DNA of 64,000 nucleotides from Hymenobacter convexus. GTDB taxonomy: Bacteria; Bacteroidota; Bacteroidia; Cytophagales; Hymenobacteraceae. Of the stretch, positions 53,999 through 62,913 are shown piece by piece (within the stretch, counting starts at the first letter, position 1; the number at the start of each line of letters is the position of its first letter). The notes under the pieces were generated by a model. It was not told the origin of the DNA. It saw nothing but the letters and a program-made list of their open reading frames with translations, and made no database searches. Made by a program: the position numbers and the translations under genes. The stretch covers positions 124,001 through 188,000 of the forward strand of contig NZ_JAUQON010000004.1 in the NCBI RefSeq assembly GCF_030580955.1. The letters are read 5' to 3'.

Positions 53999-54363
53999 AT
54001 TACTTTGGTGTAGAGATATTTGACGGAATTCCCCAGAAAGATTTATGCCTGGAAGAGGGAGTTTCTCTGGAAGACCAATGGTTTCATCTGACACAGGATG
54101 TGACGTGTATAAAGTATTCCATTCACGGAGTACTAGAATTCTATCTCGATGTTGGCTGGTATCCTGACACTGAAATCACGCCGGAATCAGGCTTTAAAAT
54201 CGAGGTCATGGAAGCTCTCATTACAGATGGGGGGATTTTCTATCGGAAAGAAGCTGGAACTGTTGCAGAGATGAAGCAATGCCTGGCCGAAGCCGCTACC
54301 CTGATATACTCTTTTAATGAACTGACAATTAGCAAAATTCTGCAGAAAGCCTGCAACAGTTAG
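53995..54363 (+). CDS. Small AT-richer protein, translationally coupled
   Basis: The 122-residue protein is not recognised. It begins MNYFGVEIFDGIPQKDL and has a beta-rich first half, a middle with WYPDTEITPESGF, and a helical end. It looks cytoplasmic. The ATG overlaps the upstream stop as ATGA; an earlier in-frame GTG inside the upstream gene is less likely. It is AT-richer than the gene it is coupled to, which is unusual for a true operon partner. Confidence 0.62.
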   Translation: MNYFGVEIFDGIPQKDLCLEEGVSLEDQWFHLTQDVTCIKYSIHGVLEFYLDVGWYPDTEITPESGFKIEVMEALITDGGIFYRKEAGTVAEMKQCLAEAATLIYSFNELTISKILQKACNS

Positions 54364-54396
54364 TCTCAGCTACAGTGCATCGGTCTGAGTTCAGAA

Positions 54397-54909
54397 CTAC
54401 CGCCGCAGCCGCACCCACTGCACGGCTATCACCGTCTTGGCGTCGCGCAGGGGCGTAGCCAGCAGCGCTTCCCAGCTGAGCTCTACCATTTCAATGTTTT
54501 CGTTTTCCTCCAATAGCCCGCCCCCGGCGCCAGGGCGGTGGCTCACTTCGGCATAATACACCGTGATTTCCTCCGAGCTGGTGCCCGGCGAGGGCCAGAT
54601 GCACACAATTTCTTCCAGCTTGTCGATTTCGTAGCCCAACTCTTCGTGAATCTCGCGGCGCACGGCCGTTTCGGGCGCTTCGCCCTTGTCAATCATGCCG
54701 GCGGCAATTTCCAGCAGCTCCGCCTCCGGACCGACGCGGAACTGGCGGGTGAGCACGTACACCTGCCGGTCCGTGTCGTAAACCAGCGCGGCTACCGCCT
54801 TGCCGGGCGCAAACTGCTCGCGCCGGAGCCGGTGCTCGCCGTCCTGCACAATGAGTTGATTGACTTTGTAATGGCCGTCGAAAACGCGGCAGCGCTCGAT
54901 AATCTGCAT
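54397..54909 (-). CDS. Nudix hydrolase (ADP-ribose pyrophosphatase-like)
   Basis: The 170-residue protein has a full Nudix box, GMIDKGEAPETAVRREIHEELGYE, which fits GX5EX7REUXEEXGU. It is preceded by LEIAA and followed by a Pro at the position used by ADP-sugar pyrophosphatases (WPSPGTSSE). Such enzymes split ADP-ribose or ADP-sugars to AMP and sugar phosphate. No partner gene is adjacent. Confidence 0.9.
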   Translation of the reverse strand: MQIIERCRVFDGHYKVNQLIVQDGEHRLRREQFAPGKAVAALVYDTDRQVYVLTRQFRVGPEAELLEIAAGMIDKGEAPETAVRREIHEELGYEIDKLEEIVCIWPSPGTSSEEITVYYAEVSHRPGAGGGLLEENENIEMVELSWEALLATPLRDAKTVIAVQWVRLRR

Positions 54910-54964
54910 GATGAAAAGGGGGAGTTGGAAGGGTCTGAGTTGTTTGAATGAGCCGGCGAAAGAA

Positions 54965-55064
54965 CGTCATGTCGGGCTTGCCGAGACATCTCGCGTGCCA
55001 CCACTATTTCTATTTGATTGGATTGCTACTGCACGCGAGATGTCTCGGCAAGCTCGACATGACG
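54965..55064. repeat. Family 1 palindromic element, copy 9
   Basis: 34-nt arms (54965-54998 and 55031-55064) with one mismatch. The variant is CGGGCTTGCCGAGACATCTCG, seen in both arms. Confidence 0.88.
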
Positions 55065-55086
55065 CGCCAGATGGCATCTACTATTT

Positions 55087-55833
55087 CTAGTCCTCGGCAT
55101 CAATGATTTTACGCAATGCGTCCTCCAATGGCTCAAAGGTGCTGATTTCCGCCACGTGAGGCAAGGGCCGCGCCGCCCCCAGCCGGTTGACCCACACCGG
55201 CCGAATGCCCACGGCCAGCGCCCCCAGCACATCGGCCCGCCAGTTGTCGCCCACCAAAACGGTTTCACTGGGGCGGGCGCCCAGACGCTGCATCGCAACC
55301 TCGAAAATTTGCGCGTCGGGCTTGGGCACGCCCACTTCTTCGGAGGTTACGAGGGCATCTACCAAGTCTGTCATGCCCAGGAAGGCCAGTTTCTCCTCCT
55401 GCTCGGCCGTGCGGTTATTCGTCACAATGCCAATGCGATAATCGGGCTTAAGCGCCTGCAGGAGGGCCCGCGCCCCGGTCACAGGCTGGCGCATCAGCGG
55501 GTAGTGAAGTTGATTGGCTCGCACAAAATCGTCGACTTCCCCAGGCGTAGCGGCTGGCCAGTACGGCGTTAGCAGGCGCTCGAAGCGCAGGCGACGGGCC
55601 TCGTCATAGGAGTAGCGGCCTGCCATTAGCAGGGCGTGGTATTCTTCCAGCAATTCGCTGTAGAGTTGATAAAATGGCTCAAAATCGACGGTCTGGAAGA
55701 ACGGCAAGGGGGCTGCGCTGGCCCGCAGCGAGGCCCGTGCCGTGGCAATGTGGTCGAATAGGGTATCGTCCAAATCGAATAAAACCGTCGTTAAACGCGG
55801 AGTCGAAGGCAAAATTTCGATTTTTAGTGACAT
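55087..55833 (-). CDS. HAD-family hydrolase (YjjG-like)
   Basis: The 248-residue cytoplasmic phosphatase has HAD motif I VLFDLDDTLFDH, motif II IVTNN, motif III Lys in VGVPKPDAQIF, and motif IV VGDNWRADVLGA. The cap domain fits YjjG, a nucleotidase that removes non-canonical pyrimidine nucleotides. I start at the ATG giving MSLKIEILPS; 15 more residues are possible. Confidence 0.9.
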   Translation of the reverse strand: MSLKIEILPSTPRLTTVLFDLDDTLFDHIATARASLRASAAPLPFFQTVDFEPFYQLYSELLEEYHALLMAGRYSYDEARRLRFERLLTPYWPAATPGEVDDFVRANQLHYPLMRQPVTGARALLQALKPDYRIGIVTNNRTAEQEEKLAFLGMTDLVDALVTSEEVGVPKPDAQIFEVAMQRLGARPSETVLVGDNWRADVLGALAVGIRPVWVNRLGAARPLPHVAEISTFEPLEDALRKIIDAED

Positions 55834-56270
55834 GATTGTCAGGGGACGCCAGTTGGTAAAAGGTGGTATTCCGGCCAATTATCAGCAAAATTGGCCAGTA
55901 CGCGAGGTTGAGCGGTACTGCAGCCCTTCATTCAATTAGGCCCAAACCGACAAACGGGTTTGTGTGTTGTACCTTTGTTGAAACCAGGGCCGCCGTCGGA
56001 GCAGCCCGCTGCCCGGCCGCGTCGGGCAAAGCCCCGCGCCTCGGCTGTCTCCGCGAAGCAAGCGCACCTCACTCCAATTCCTCTTCATTTTGGGAATCGG
56101 TCGGCCTCCGACGAGCCGCCCACCCTCCCCACGCCCGGCCTTTGCCCGCGTGGCCATGCCCGCCTATGCTACGGCGTAGGCTGAACTACTCACTTTGCAG
56201 GCCATTGCTTGCCACCATTTTATCGCGGCAGCTCTTGCGCTTGCCCGGTACGCCCTACTTACCCCTCAAC
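55834..56270 (+). other. Long leader region of the DEAD-box helicase gene
   Basis: This 437-bp stretch holds no credible gene. An exact TAnnTTTG box occurs in it, implying a leader of roughly 285 nt before the helicase start. The leader is GC-rich with many possible hairpins. Long leaders of this kind often mediate cold or RNA-structure control of helicase genes (inference). Confidence 0.45.
55970..55977 (+). promoter_or_regulatory. Possible helicase promoter -7 box
   Basis: TACCTTTG is an exact match to TAnnTTTG. No well-spaced -33 element is seen. Confidence 0.4.
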
Positions 56271-57791
<1,521 letters not shown>

Positions 57792-57806
57792 GCAACAGGC
57801 TTAATC

Positions 57807-57910
57807 AGGCCGTCATGCTGAGCAAAGTCGAAGCATCTCTACCGTGGGAGTAATCCAGTCGATTCAACGAAGCGGTAGAGATGCTTCGACTTTGCTCAGC
57901 ATGACGGCCT
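57807..57910. repeat. Family 1 palindromic element, copy 10
   Basis: Perfect 38-nt arms (57807-57844 and 57873-57910). The middle variant is GAGCAAAGTCGA, in both arms. It is followed 5 bp later by another long palindrome. Confidence 0.92.
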
Positions 57911-57915
57911 TTTCC

Positions 57916-57991
57916 AAGTAATCAGCCCTAAAAAGCAGCAAGACCCGGAAAACTTTTTCCGGGTCTTGCTGCTTTTTAGGGCTGATTACTT
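57916..57991. terminator. Perfect 37-bp palindrome with a 2-nt centre
   Basis: Arms 57916-57952 and 57955-57991 are perfectly complementary. The core GACCCGGAAAA/TTTTCCGGGTC with A and T runs looks like an intrinsic terminator, but the stem is far longer than needed. It follows the helicase gene and precedes a gene in the same direction. Confidence 0.75.
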
Positions 57992-58021
57992 GCTTTTTCT
58001 GCGAATAATTCCTCCGTTATT

Positions 58022-58510
58022 ATGGCCCAACCCACGCTTCCCGTCATCCAGGCCCTGCGCGACACGGCCCAGCGCCTCGCCACCCAAGCCCCCTACCAGT
58101 GGGGCCACATGGGCAGCTGCAACTGCGGCCACCTGGCTCAAACCATCACGCAGCTCACCAAAGCCGAAATCCACGCCCGGGCCATGCAGCGCTACGGCGA
58201 CTGGGAACGCCAGATAATCGACTACTGCCCCACCAGCGGCCTGCCCATCGACCAGACCATCGACGAAATGCTGGCCCTCGGCTTCAGCCGGCGCGACCTC
58301 ACCCACCTCGAACGCATTTCCGACCCCGCCATCCGGGCCGCCATCCCGTTCGAGCGCCGCGACGCCCTGCGCCACAACCAGCGCGACGACGTAGTGCTCT
58401 ACCTCCGCACCTGGGCCGATTTGCTGGAGCGCGACCTGCTGGCCGGCATCAGCCTGCCCAGCTTCGATGTGGCCCCCGAGCCGCACCCCGTCCTGGCCGT
58501 GGCCCGCTAG
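58022..58510 (+). CDS. Conserved Bacteroidota-type protein of unknown function
   Basis: The 162-residue protein is probably cytoplasmic, helical, and has Cys/His in WGHMGSCNCGHLAQTIT and in DYCPTSGLPID, which could bind a metal. The end has NQRDDVVLYLRTWADLLE. No function is known to me. It starts 30 bp after the long palindrome and is followed by a terminator. Confidence 0.75.
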   Translation: MAQPTLPVIQALRDTAQRLATQAPYQWGHMGSCNCGHLAQTITQLTKAEIHARAMQRYGDWERQIIDYCPTSGLPIDQTIDEMLALGFSRRDLTHLERISDPAIRAAIPFERRDALRHNQRDDVVLYLRTWADLLERDLLAGISLPSFDVAPEPHPVLAVAR

Positions 58511-58550
58511 GCAGCCCCCTTGAGCGAAGGCCCCGCGCCCATAACAAAGA

Positions 58551-58583
58551 AAGCCCCCGCCAAAAATCTGGCGGGGGCTTTTT
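58551..58583 (+). terminator. Rho-independent terminator
   Basis: AAGCCCCCGCCA pairs with TGGCGGGGGCTT and is followed by TTT. It can also serve the convergent lipoprotein gene. Confidence 0.8.
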
Positions 58584-58627
58584 GCTTTATCGAAAGTCAG
58601 CAGCGGAATGGAAGCCGGCTGCGCTTG

Positions 58628-58813
58628 TTAGTTGCGGGTCACGTTGGAGCGTTGGGCTTCGCGGTAGCCTTCGGCCCGGTGGGCGCGCTTATAGGCGGCA
58701 TCGGCGGAAGGGTCTTTTTCAGCCTCGGCGGCATCGGGGGCCTGGGAACAGGAGGCCGTCAGGAGCATGGCCGTAGCGGCGGCCAACCAAAGATTCGTGC
58801 GGGTCAGTTTCAT
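58628..58813 (-). CDS. Small lipoprotein
   Basis: The 61-residue protein has a lipoprotein signal peptide with lipobox LTASC (Cys22) and a short charged mature part (AEAEKDPSADAAYKRAHRAE). It is of unknown role. I start at MKLTRTNLWL; an upstream ATG would add 9 residues that spoil the signal. Confidence 0.6.
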   Translation of the reverse strand: MKLTRTNLWLAAATAMLLTASCSQAPDAAEAEKDPSADAAYKRAHRAEGYREAQRSNVTRN

Positions 58814-59797
58814 GCTGCGAAGGTAACCCAGCGCCGTCAATTGAACAACCGCACCGCCCGCACTCCGCCATTGTCCGCAACGTAGAGCAGCGTTGGTTAA
58901 AAGGAATGCGACAAGGTGCGAAAGCGCAATTATCAGTATGAGGGCCTTGACAGTTTATTTACAATTGACAATTCCGCCAATACACTGCCCCAACCACCAG
59001 CCCGCCTAAGTTATTGCTGCCAGACGCACCATCCTGCTTTTGGTGCCTACACCCGTACTGTGGATGCCCATCTACGGTTGGACAAGCTATATGCTCAGTT
59101 CCTTCAATTCAGGAGAGAAAGTGCGCTCAGCTGCTTAGCAACACGCATTTTCGCCCATTCAGCATACTATCACTTTAAGAACTAAAGGAAGTGTCAAAAT
59201 GCTTAGCACAGTATGCGTTGTGCTTATAACTAAGCATGAAAAACCTCATCTCACAAAATGAGCAGTTCACCATCCAAACAAGAATCAATCTCCCTTTAAA
59301 ATGACCATCTGCACACCTCATTCCACCATTGCGTTAGCTTGCTATATTTTGCTGATTATTAGCAAATTATGAAAAATAAAAACTTATAATTGCAAACCCC
59401 AACGAACCTTCTATAAAAATTAGCAAGCGCAAGAAATCAATATAATAATTCACGATTGCGCAGCAGTGATTCTATCGGGAGAAAATAACGTCCTATTCAC
59501 CACCCTGCCAAATAGCATTACGGCAAGTTATGTGCGTTTGGAGCCACGCAGCAAACGCTCAATGGTTTTCCCGCAATATCTTTCATCAAGCCATCTAAGG
59601 AAGCTGGGCGATGAGCAGAAACAGGCTTGTCCGCATATAGCCCCGATGTATTGACAAGACTCAAAACCGGGCAGGTGCACACCCTATATATTGCTCCTGG
59701 CTGTACAGCTTATTCTACAGAAGCACGCCCCAGGTTGGCCCGGTGAGAATAACCGAACCAACCCGGGGCGTGCCTATACAGTGCTTGGCCGGAGAAT
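58814..59797. other. About 1 kb without a convincing gene
   Basis: This stretch becomes AT-rich from about 59.1 kb. It has short open frames (for example 58916-59185 and 59466-59654), but none has a recognisable start, family or composition. It may be a decayed gene or a regulatory region. The right end holds the terminator of the XRE gene. Confidence 0.5.
59722..59774 (-). terminator. Hairpin after the XRE regulator gene
   Basis: GCACGCCCC-GGTTGG pairs with CCAACC-GGGGCGTGC with one mismatch, about 24 bp beyond the stop on the minus strand. Confidence 0.6.
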
Positions 59798-60463
59798 TTA
59801 TTCGGGCTGAAAGTCGGCAAAAGAGCCGTCCCGATAGAAAATCACAATCCGCCGAATCGGCTTATCTGAACCGGCCAGCAACGCAGCAGCTGGGGTGGGT
59901 TGAACTACGCTGGCTGGTTCAACAGCAACCGGCGAGGCTGGAGCTAGCATAGGGGCAGGCTCGTCGGCTGGGGACGGGGAGCTTGCAGGCGGTACTTCCT
60001 TGTTACCAAGCTCAGAAGCTGGCTTCCTGGAGGTAAAGCGCTTAGGAATGGTTCGACTCGCTGTTACAGCGCCTCCAATCGGCGCACTGACGCTCTGCAA
60101 CGAAGGCTGACGGTTTTTTACGGGCTTTGCGGCAGCGCTTGCCACCAGTTCGGGGGCGATAATTGAGGCAGGTTCCGGCACTTTAGCCGGCTCAACAGGC
60201 TGGGGAACAAGCACTGGGCCACCACCAGATACTGCACTGGTTGCTTCCGCGACAAGCATAGGACCTGTACCATTAAGGAGCCAGGCAATTGATAAGTCTG
60301 GCATAGCCGCCAGTATCCGTTGCACCACCTCCAAGCTGGGCTTATTCCGACCCGACAGAATGTGACTCACAATGGGCCGCGCAATGCCAATGGCATCCGC
60401 GAACTGCGTAGGAGAAAGCTGCCGGGCTTCCAGCAATAACCTGATGCGCTCAACCATTTGCAC
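59798..60463 (-). CDS. XRE-family regulator with a long disordered middle
   Basis: The 221-residue protein has an N-terminal helix-turn-helix (LSPTQFADAIGIARPIVSHILSGRN begins near residue 16; SLEVVQRIL follows). A tail of about 130 residues rich in Pro, Ala, Ser and Val comes next, and a short conserved-looking end IRRIVIFYRDGSFADF. The target is unknown. A TAnnTTTG box lies so close that the leader is very short; the third codon is also ATG. Confidence 0.78.
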   Translation of the reverse strand: MQMVERIRLLLEARQLSPTQFADAIGIARPIVSHILSGRNKPSLEVVQRILAAMPDLSIAWLLNGTGPMLVAEATSAVSGGGPVLVPQPVEPAKVPEPASIIAPELVASAAAKPVKNRQPSLQSVSAPIGGAVTASRTIPKRFTSRKPASELGNKEVPPASSPSPADEPAPMLAPASPVAVEPASVVQPTPAAALLAGSDKPIRRIVIFYRDGSFADFQPE

Positions 60464-60474
60464 GTTTTAAGTTA

Positions 60475-60482
60475 CAAATGTA
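60475..60482 (-). promoter_or_regulatory. Possible promoter -7 box of the XRE gene
   Basis: Read on the minus strand this is TACATTTG, an exact TAnnTTTG match, 11 bp from the start codon. Confidence 0.4.
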
Positions 60483-60667
60483 AGAATGATTACTTCAGAA
60501 GTGAGATGGAGAGTTGAAATCATTAGTTTACATAAATGCACGAATTCAATACCACGCATTACACACAATAGTAAACAGCCCTTTATTTACGGTAGCAGGA
60601 GTCAATACAAATACATTTGTTACCAGGTGATTTTAGATTGGGAAGGCCTGCCAAAGGAAGGCTACAT

Positions 60668-60704
60668 GCAAAAAGCCCGGCCGCCAAAGGCGACCGGGCT
60701 TTGC
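60668..60704 (-). terminator. Terminator of the L,D-transpeptidase gene
   Basis: AGCCCGG-CCGCC pairs with GGCG-CCGGGCT, with a T-run on the minus strand. The 300 bp between the XRE and transpeptidase genes hold nothing else seen. Confidence 0.7.
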
Positions 60705-60765
60705 AAGTGAGGACTAAAGCGTGAGACGTTTCCCCTCTCCAATTGTCAGGAGTGGCCTTGTCTGA

Positions 60766-62508
60766 CTAATCAAAAAATTCCTTAGCCAAGGTTTTATCGT
60801 GGCCATAGATGTCATCCCGGAAGTGAGGGTGGCCGTCAGCGTCGGCCCAGGCGGTGAAATACACCAGGTAAACGGGCAGTTTTTCTTTCAGGGTAACATA
60901 CTTCTCGCGGTGGGTGGCGATGCTATCCAGGATGGTGGCCTGGTCCCAACCGGGCTTGTCGCGCAGCAGGTAGGTAGCCAGTTTGATGGGTTCCTTCACC
61001 CGCACGCAGCCGTGGCTAAAGCTGCGGGCACTCTGCGAAAACAGCGCGTCGTGCGGCGTGTCGTGCAGGTAGATATCGTTCGAGTTGGGGAAGATGAACT
61101 TCACATCGCCCAGGTCGTTGTCGGGGCCGGGGCGGCGGCGCAGGGTGTACTTGAAGGTGGTCTGGGTCACGTTGGCCCAGTCAACGGTGGTTGGGTCGAT
61201 GACTTTGGCCTTGCGTCCGCTGCCCTTCACTACCTCCATATTGAGGCGGTCGAGCGTGCCCACGGGGTCGGCCACGAGCTTGGGCCGCATCTCGTTTTCG
61301 ATGATGCTGAAGGGCACATTCCAGTACGGCGCCAGCACCACGTACTCCATCTTATCGCTAAAAATGGGCGTCTCGTGGAGCACTTTGCCCACGATGACAG
61401 GCATCGAAAACGCCTCCTTGTCATTCTCCACTACGTGCAGCGTGTACTCCGGAATGTTCACCAAAAGGTAGTTCGGCTCGAAGCGTTTGGGAAGCCAGCG
61501 CCAACGTTCCATGTTCAGGATGAGCTGGTCGATGCGGGCGCCGATGGGTACGTTGAGCTGGCGCAGGGTCTCCCCGGCAATCACGCCATCGGGTTTCAGG
61601 CCGGCATCCTGCTGGAATAGCTTGACGGCAGCCACCAGTTCGGGGTCGTAAGTATAGGCCGCCGGGGCCGCGCCAATGCGCGCCGAATCGGCAGGGGGCG
61701 TGCTGGCGGCCTCGCCGCCGGCGCTGTTGAGCAGGCGCTTGCGCAGGGCCGCGACGGCCGGCGAAGACTGCCCGGGCTTCAGCTTTAAACCCGCGGGCAA
61801 AGCAGGCCAGCCGCCCGCTCGCTCTTGGGCGCGGTAGGTAGCCAGCGCCTTTTTCAGCTGGTCGTATTCGGGGTGAAGAGGAGCAAATTCGTAGTAGTTG
61901 TAGCGGCTTTTCCGCTCGCCCAGAAAGGTCATCAAGGCCTTGTTGAGCTTGATTTTATTGGGTTTTACCTGCCAGGTGGTGCTCTTCAGGTCGCGCGGGT
62001 TGGCCGCGCCGCGGTAATAATCCGACGCCCATTTCATATAAGTACCGGTCAGGGCCACGTCAATTTCACGCTCCAGGGCCGTGCGCTTCAACGAATCGGA
62101 CCGGGCCTGGTCTAGTTGATTGAATAAAGCCTTGAAGTCTTTAACCTGATAGTCTTTAGGGTTTAATCCCTCATCTGCTGCTTTAGCAATAATATCCTGC
62201 AAAGACTTGACCTGCGGCACGGGTTGGTGGTCTTTAAACCAGCCGAGGCGAAACTGACGGTCCCGGTAAAACCGACGGGCGGGCAGCAGCTGCGCCTTGA
62301 ACTGCGGCTGGGCGCGCAAGGTGTTGATGACGTAGGTGCTGTCGATGAGAGGCTGGGGACCGAGCTCACGCACGGCCGCGGCGCCGGCAGCGCTGCTGCC
62401 TTCCGCCGACTGGCTGCCGTCGGAGCCGCAAGCCTGCAGGGTGGTGCCGCCCACGAGGGCCGCAAGCAGCACCCAGAGGAGCGAAGAAAAACGAAGGAAT
62501 AATGACAT
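60766..62508 (-). CDS. L,D-transpeptidase (YcbB/LdtD-like) lipoprotein
   Basis: The enzyme crosslinks peptidoglycan with 3-3 bonds or attaches proteins. The 580-residue protein has a lipoprotein signal with lipobox TLQAC (Cys27), a scaffold domain, a peptidoglycan-binding stretch (VKLFQQDAGLKPDGVIAGETLRQLN from about residue 290), and a YkuD catalytic domain with the active site SFSHGCVRV near residue 505. Order and size match YcbB. I start at the ATG of the signal peptide; 39 more codons upstream are open but unlikely. Confidence 0.92.
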   Translation of the reverse strand: MSLFLRFSSLLWVLLAALVGGTTLQACGSDGSQSAEGSSAAGAAAVRELGPQPLIDSTYVINTLRAQPQFKAQLLPARRFYRDRQFRLGWFKDHQPVPQVKSLQDIIAKAADEGLNPKDYQVKDFKALFNQLDQARSDSLKRTALEREIDVALTGTYMKWASDYYRGAANPRDLKSTTWQVKPNKIKLNKALMTFLGERKSRYNYYEFAPLHPEYDQLKKALATYRAQERAGGWPALPAGLKLKPGQSSPAVAALRKRLLNSAGGEAASTPPADSARIGAAPAAYTYDPELVAAVKLFQQDAGLKPDGVIAGETLRQLNVPIGARIDQLILNMERWRWLPKRFEPNYLLVNIPEYTLHVVENDKEAFSMPVIVGKVLHETPIFSDKMEYVVLAPYWNVPFSIIENEMRPKLVADPVGTLDRLNMEVVKGSGRKAKVIDPTTVDWANVTQTTFKYTLRRRPGPDNDLGDVKFIFPNSNDIYLHDTPHDALFSQSARSFSHGCVRVKEPIKLATYLLRDKPGWDQATILDSIATHREKYVTLKEKLPVYLVYFTAWADADGHPHFRDDIYGHDKTLAKEFFD

Positions 62509-62913
62509 TGAAAGGAATGAAGCGAACAAAAAATGGCCCTCGGACAACTGCCGGGGGCTGGGCGTTGTACTGCCAAGCTTATTGGGAAGTTGCGACGGAC
62601 CCGCCCGCTGGCTGTCCGGCCGCAAATTACACCCTGGTGAGGCACAGCCCGCTATTGCAATGCCCGTAATCTTGCCAACTTCGTACCACTACAGGCTGCC
62701 TGAGCCCACTGTCACTGATTTGGACACACTTAATACACTCACTATCAGCAGCATCAACCCAACCTTGTGCCACTCAAATACGGCCAATGCAAATAGTTGC
62801 CGTGCTCGGGTGCTCACATAACCGGGTAAAGTTCTTCTTGTCCTGCTGTCCGAAGCGCCCACTTTCTGAAATCCAGCAATTCCTTGCCTGCCTCTCGGCA
62901 GCAGCCCCCATTT
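62509..62913. other. Divergent intergenic region, 405 bp
   Basis: This is the region between the divergent transpeptidase and aminopeptidase genes. It must hold both promoters, but no exact TAnnTTTG box or clear repeat was found. Confidence 0.4.

Noticed and set aside
55863-56270. 136-codon upstream extension of the DEAD-box helicase
   Set aside because: No conserved sequence, Arg/Pro/Cys-rich shadow composition, and a promoter box lies inside it.
58916-59185. 89-codon frame with GTG start
   Set aside because: No motif, odd composition and no neighbour support.
60486-60710. 74-codon frame on the + strand before the XRE gene
   Set aside because: It runs through the promoter box of the XRE gene and the terminator hairpin, so it is not credible as a gene.
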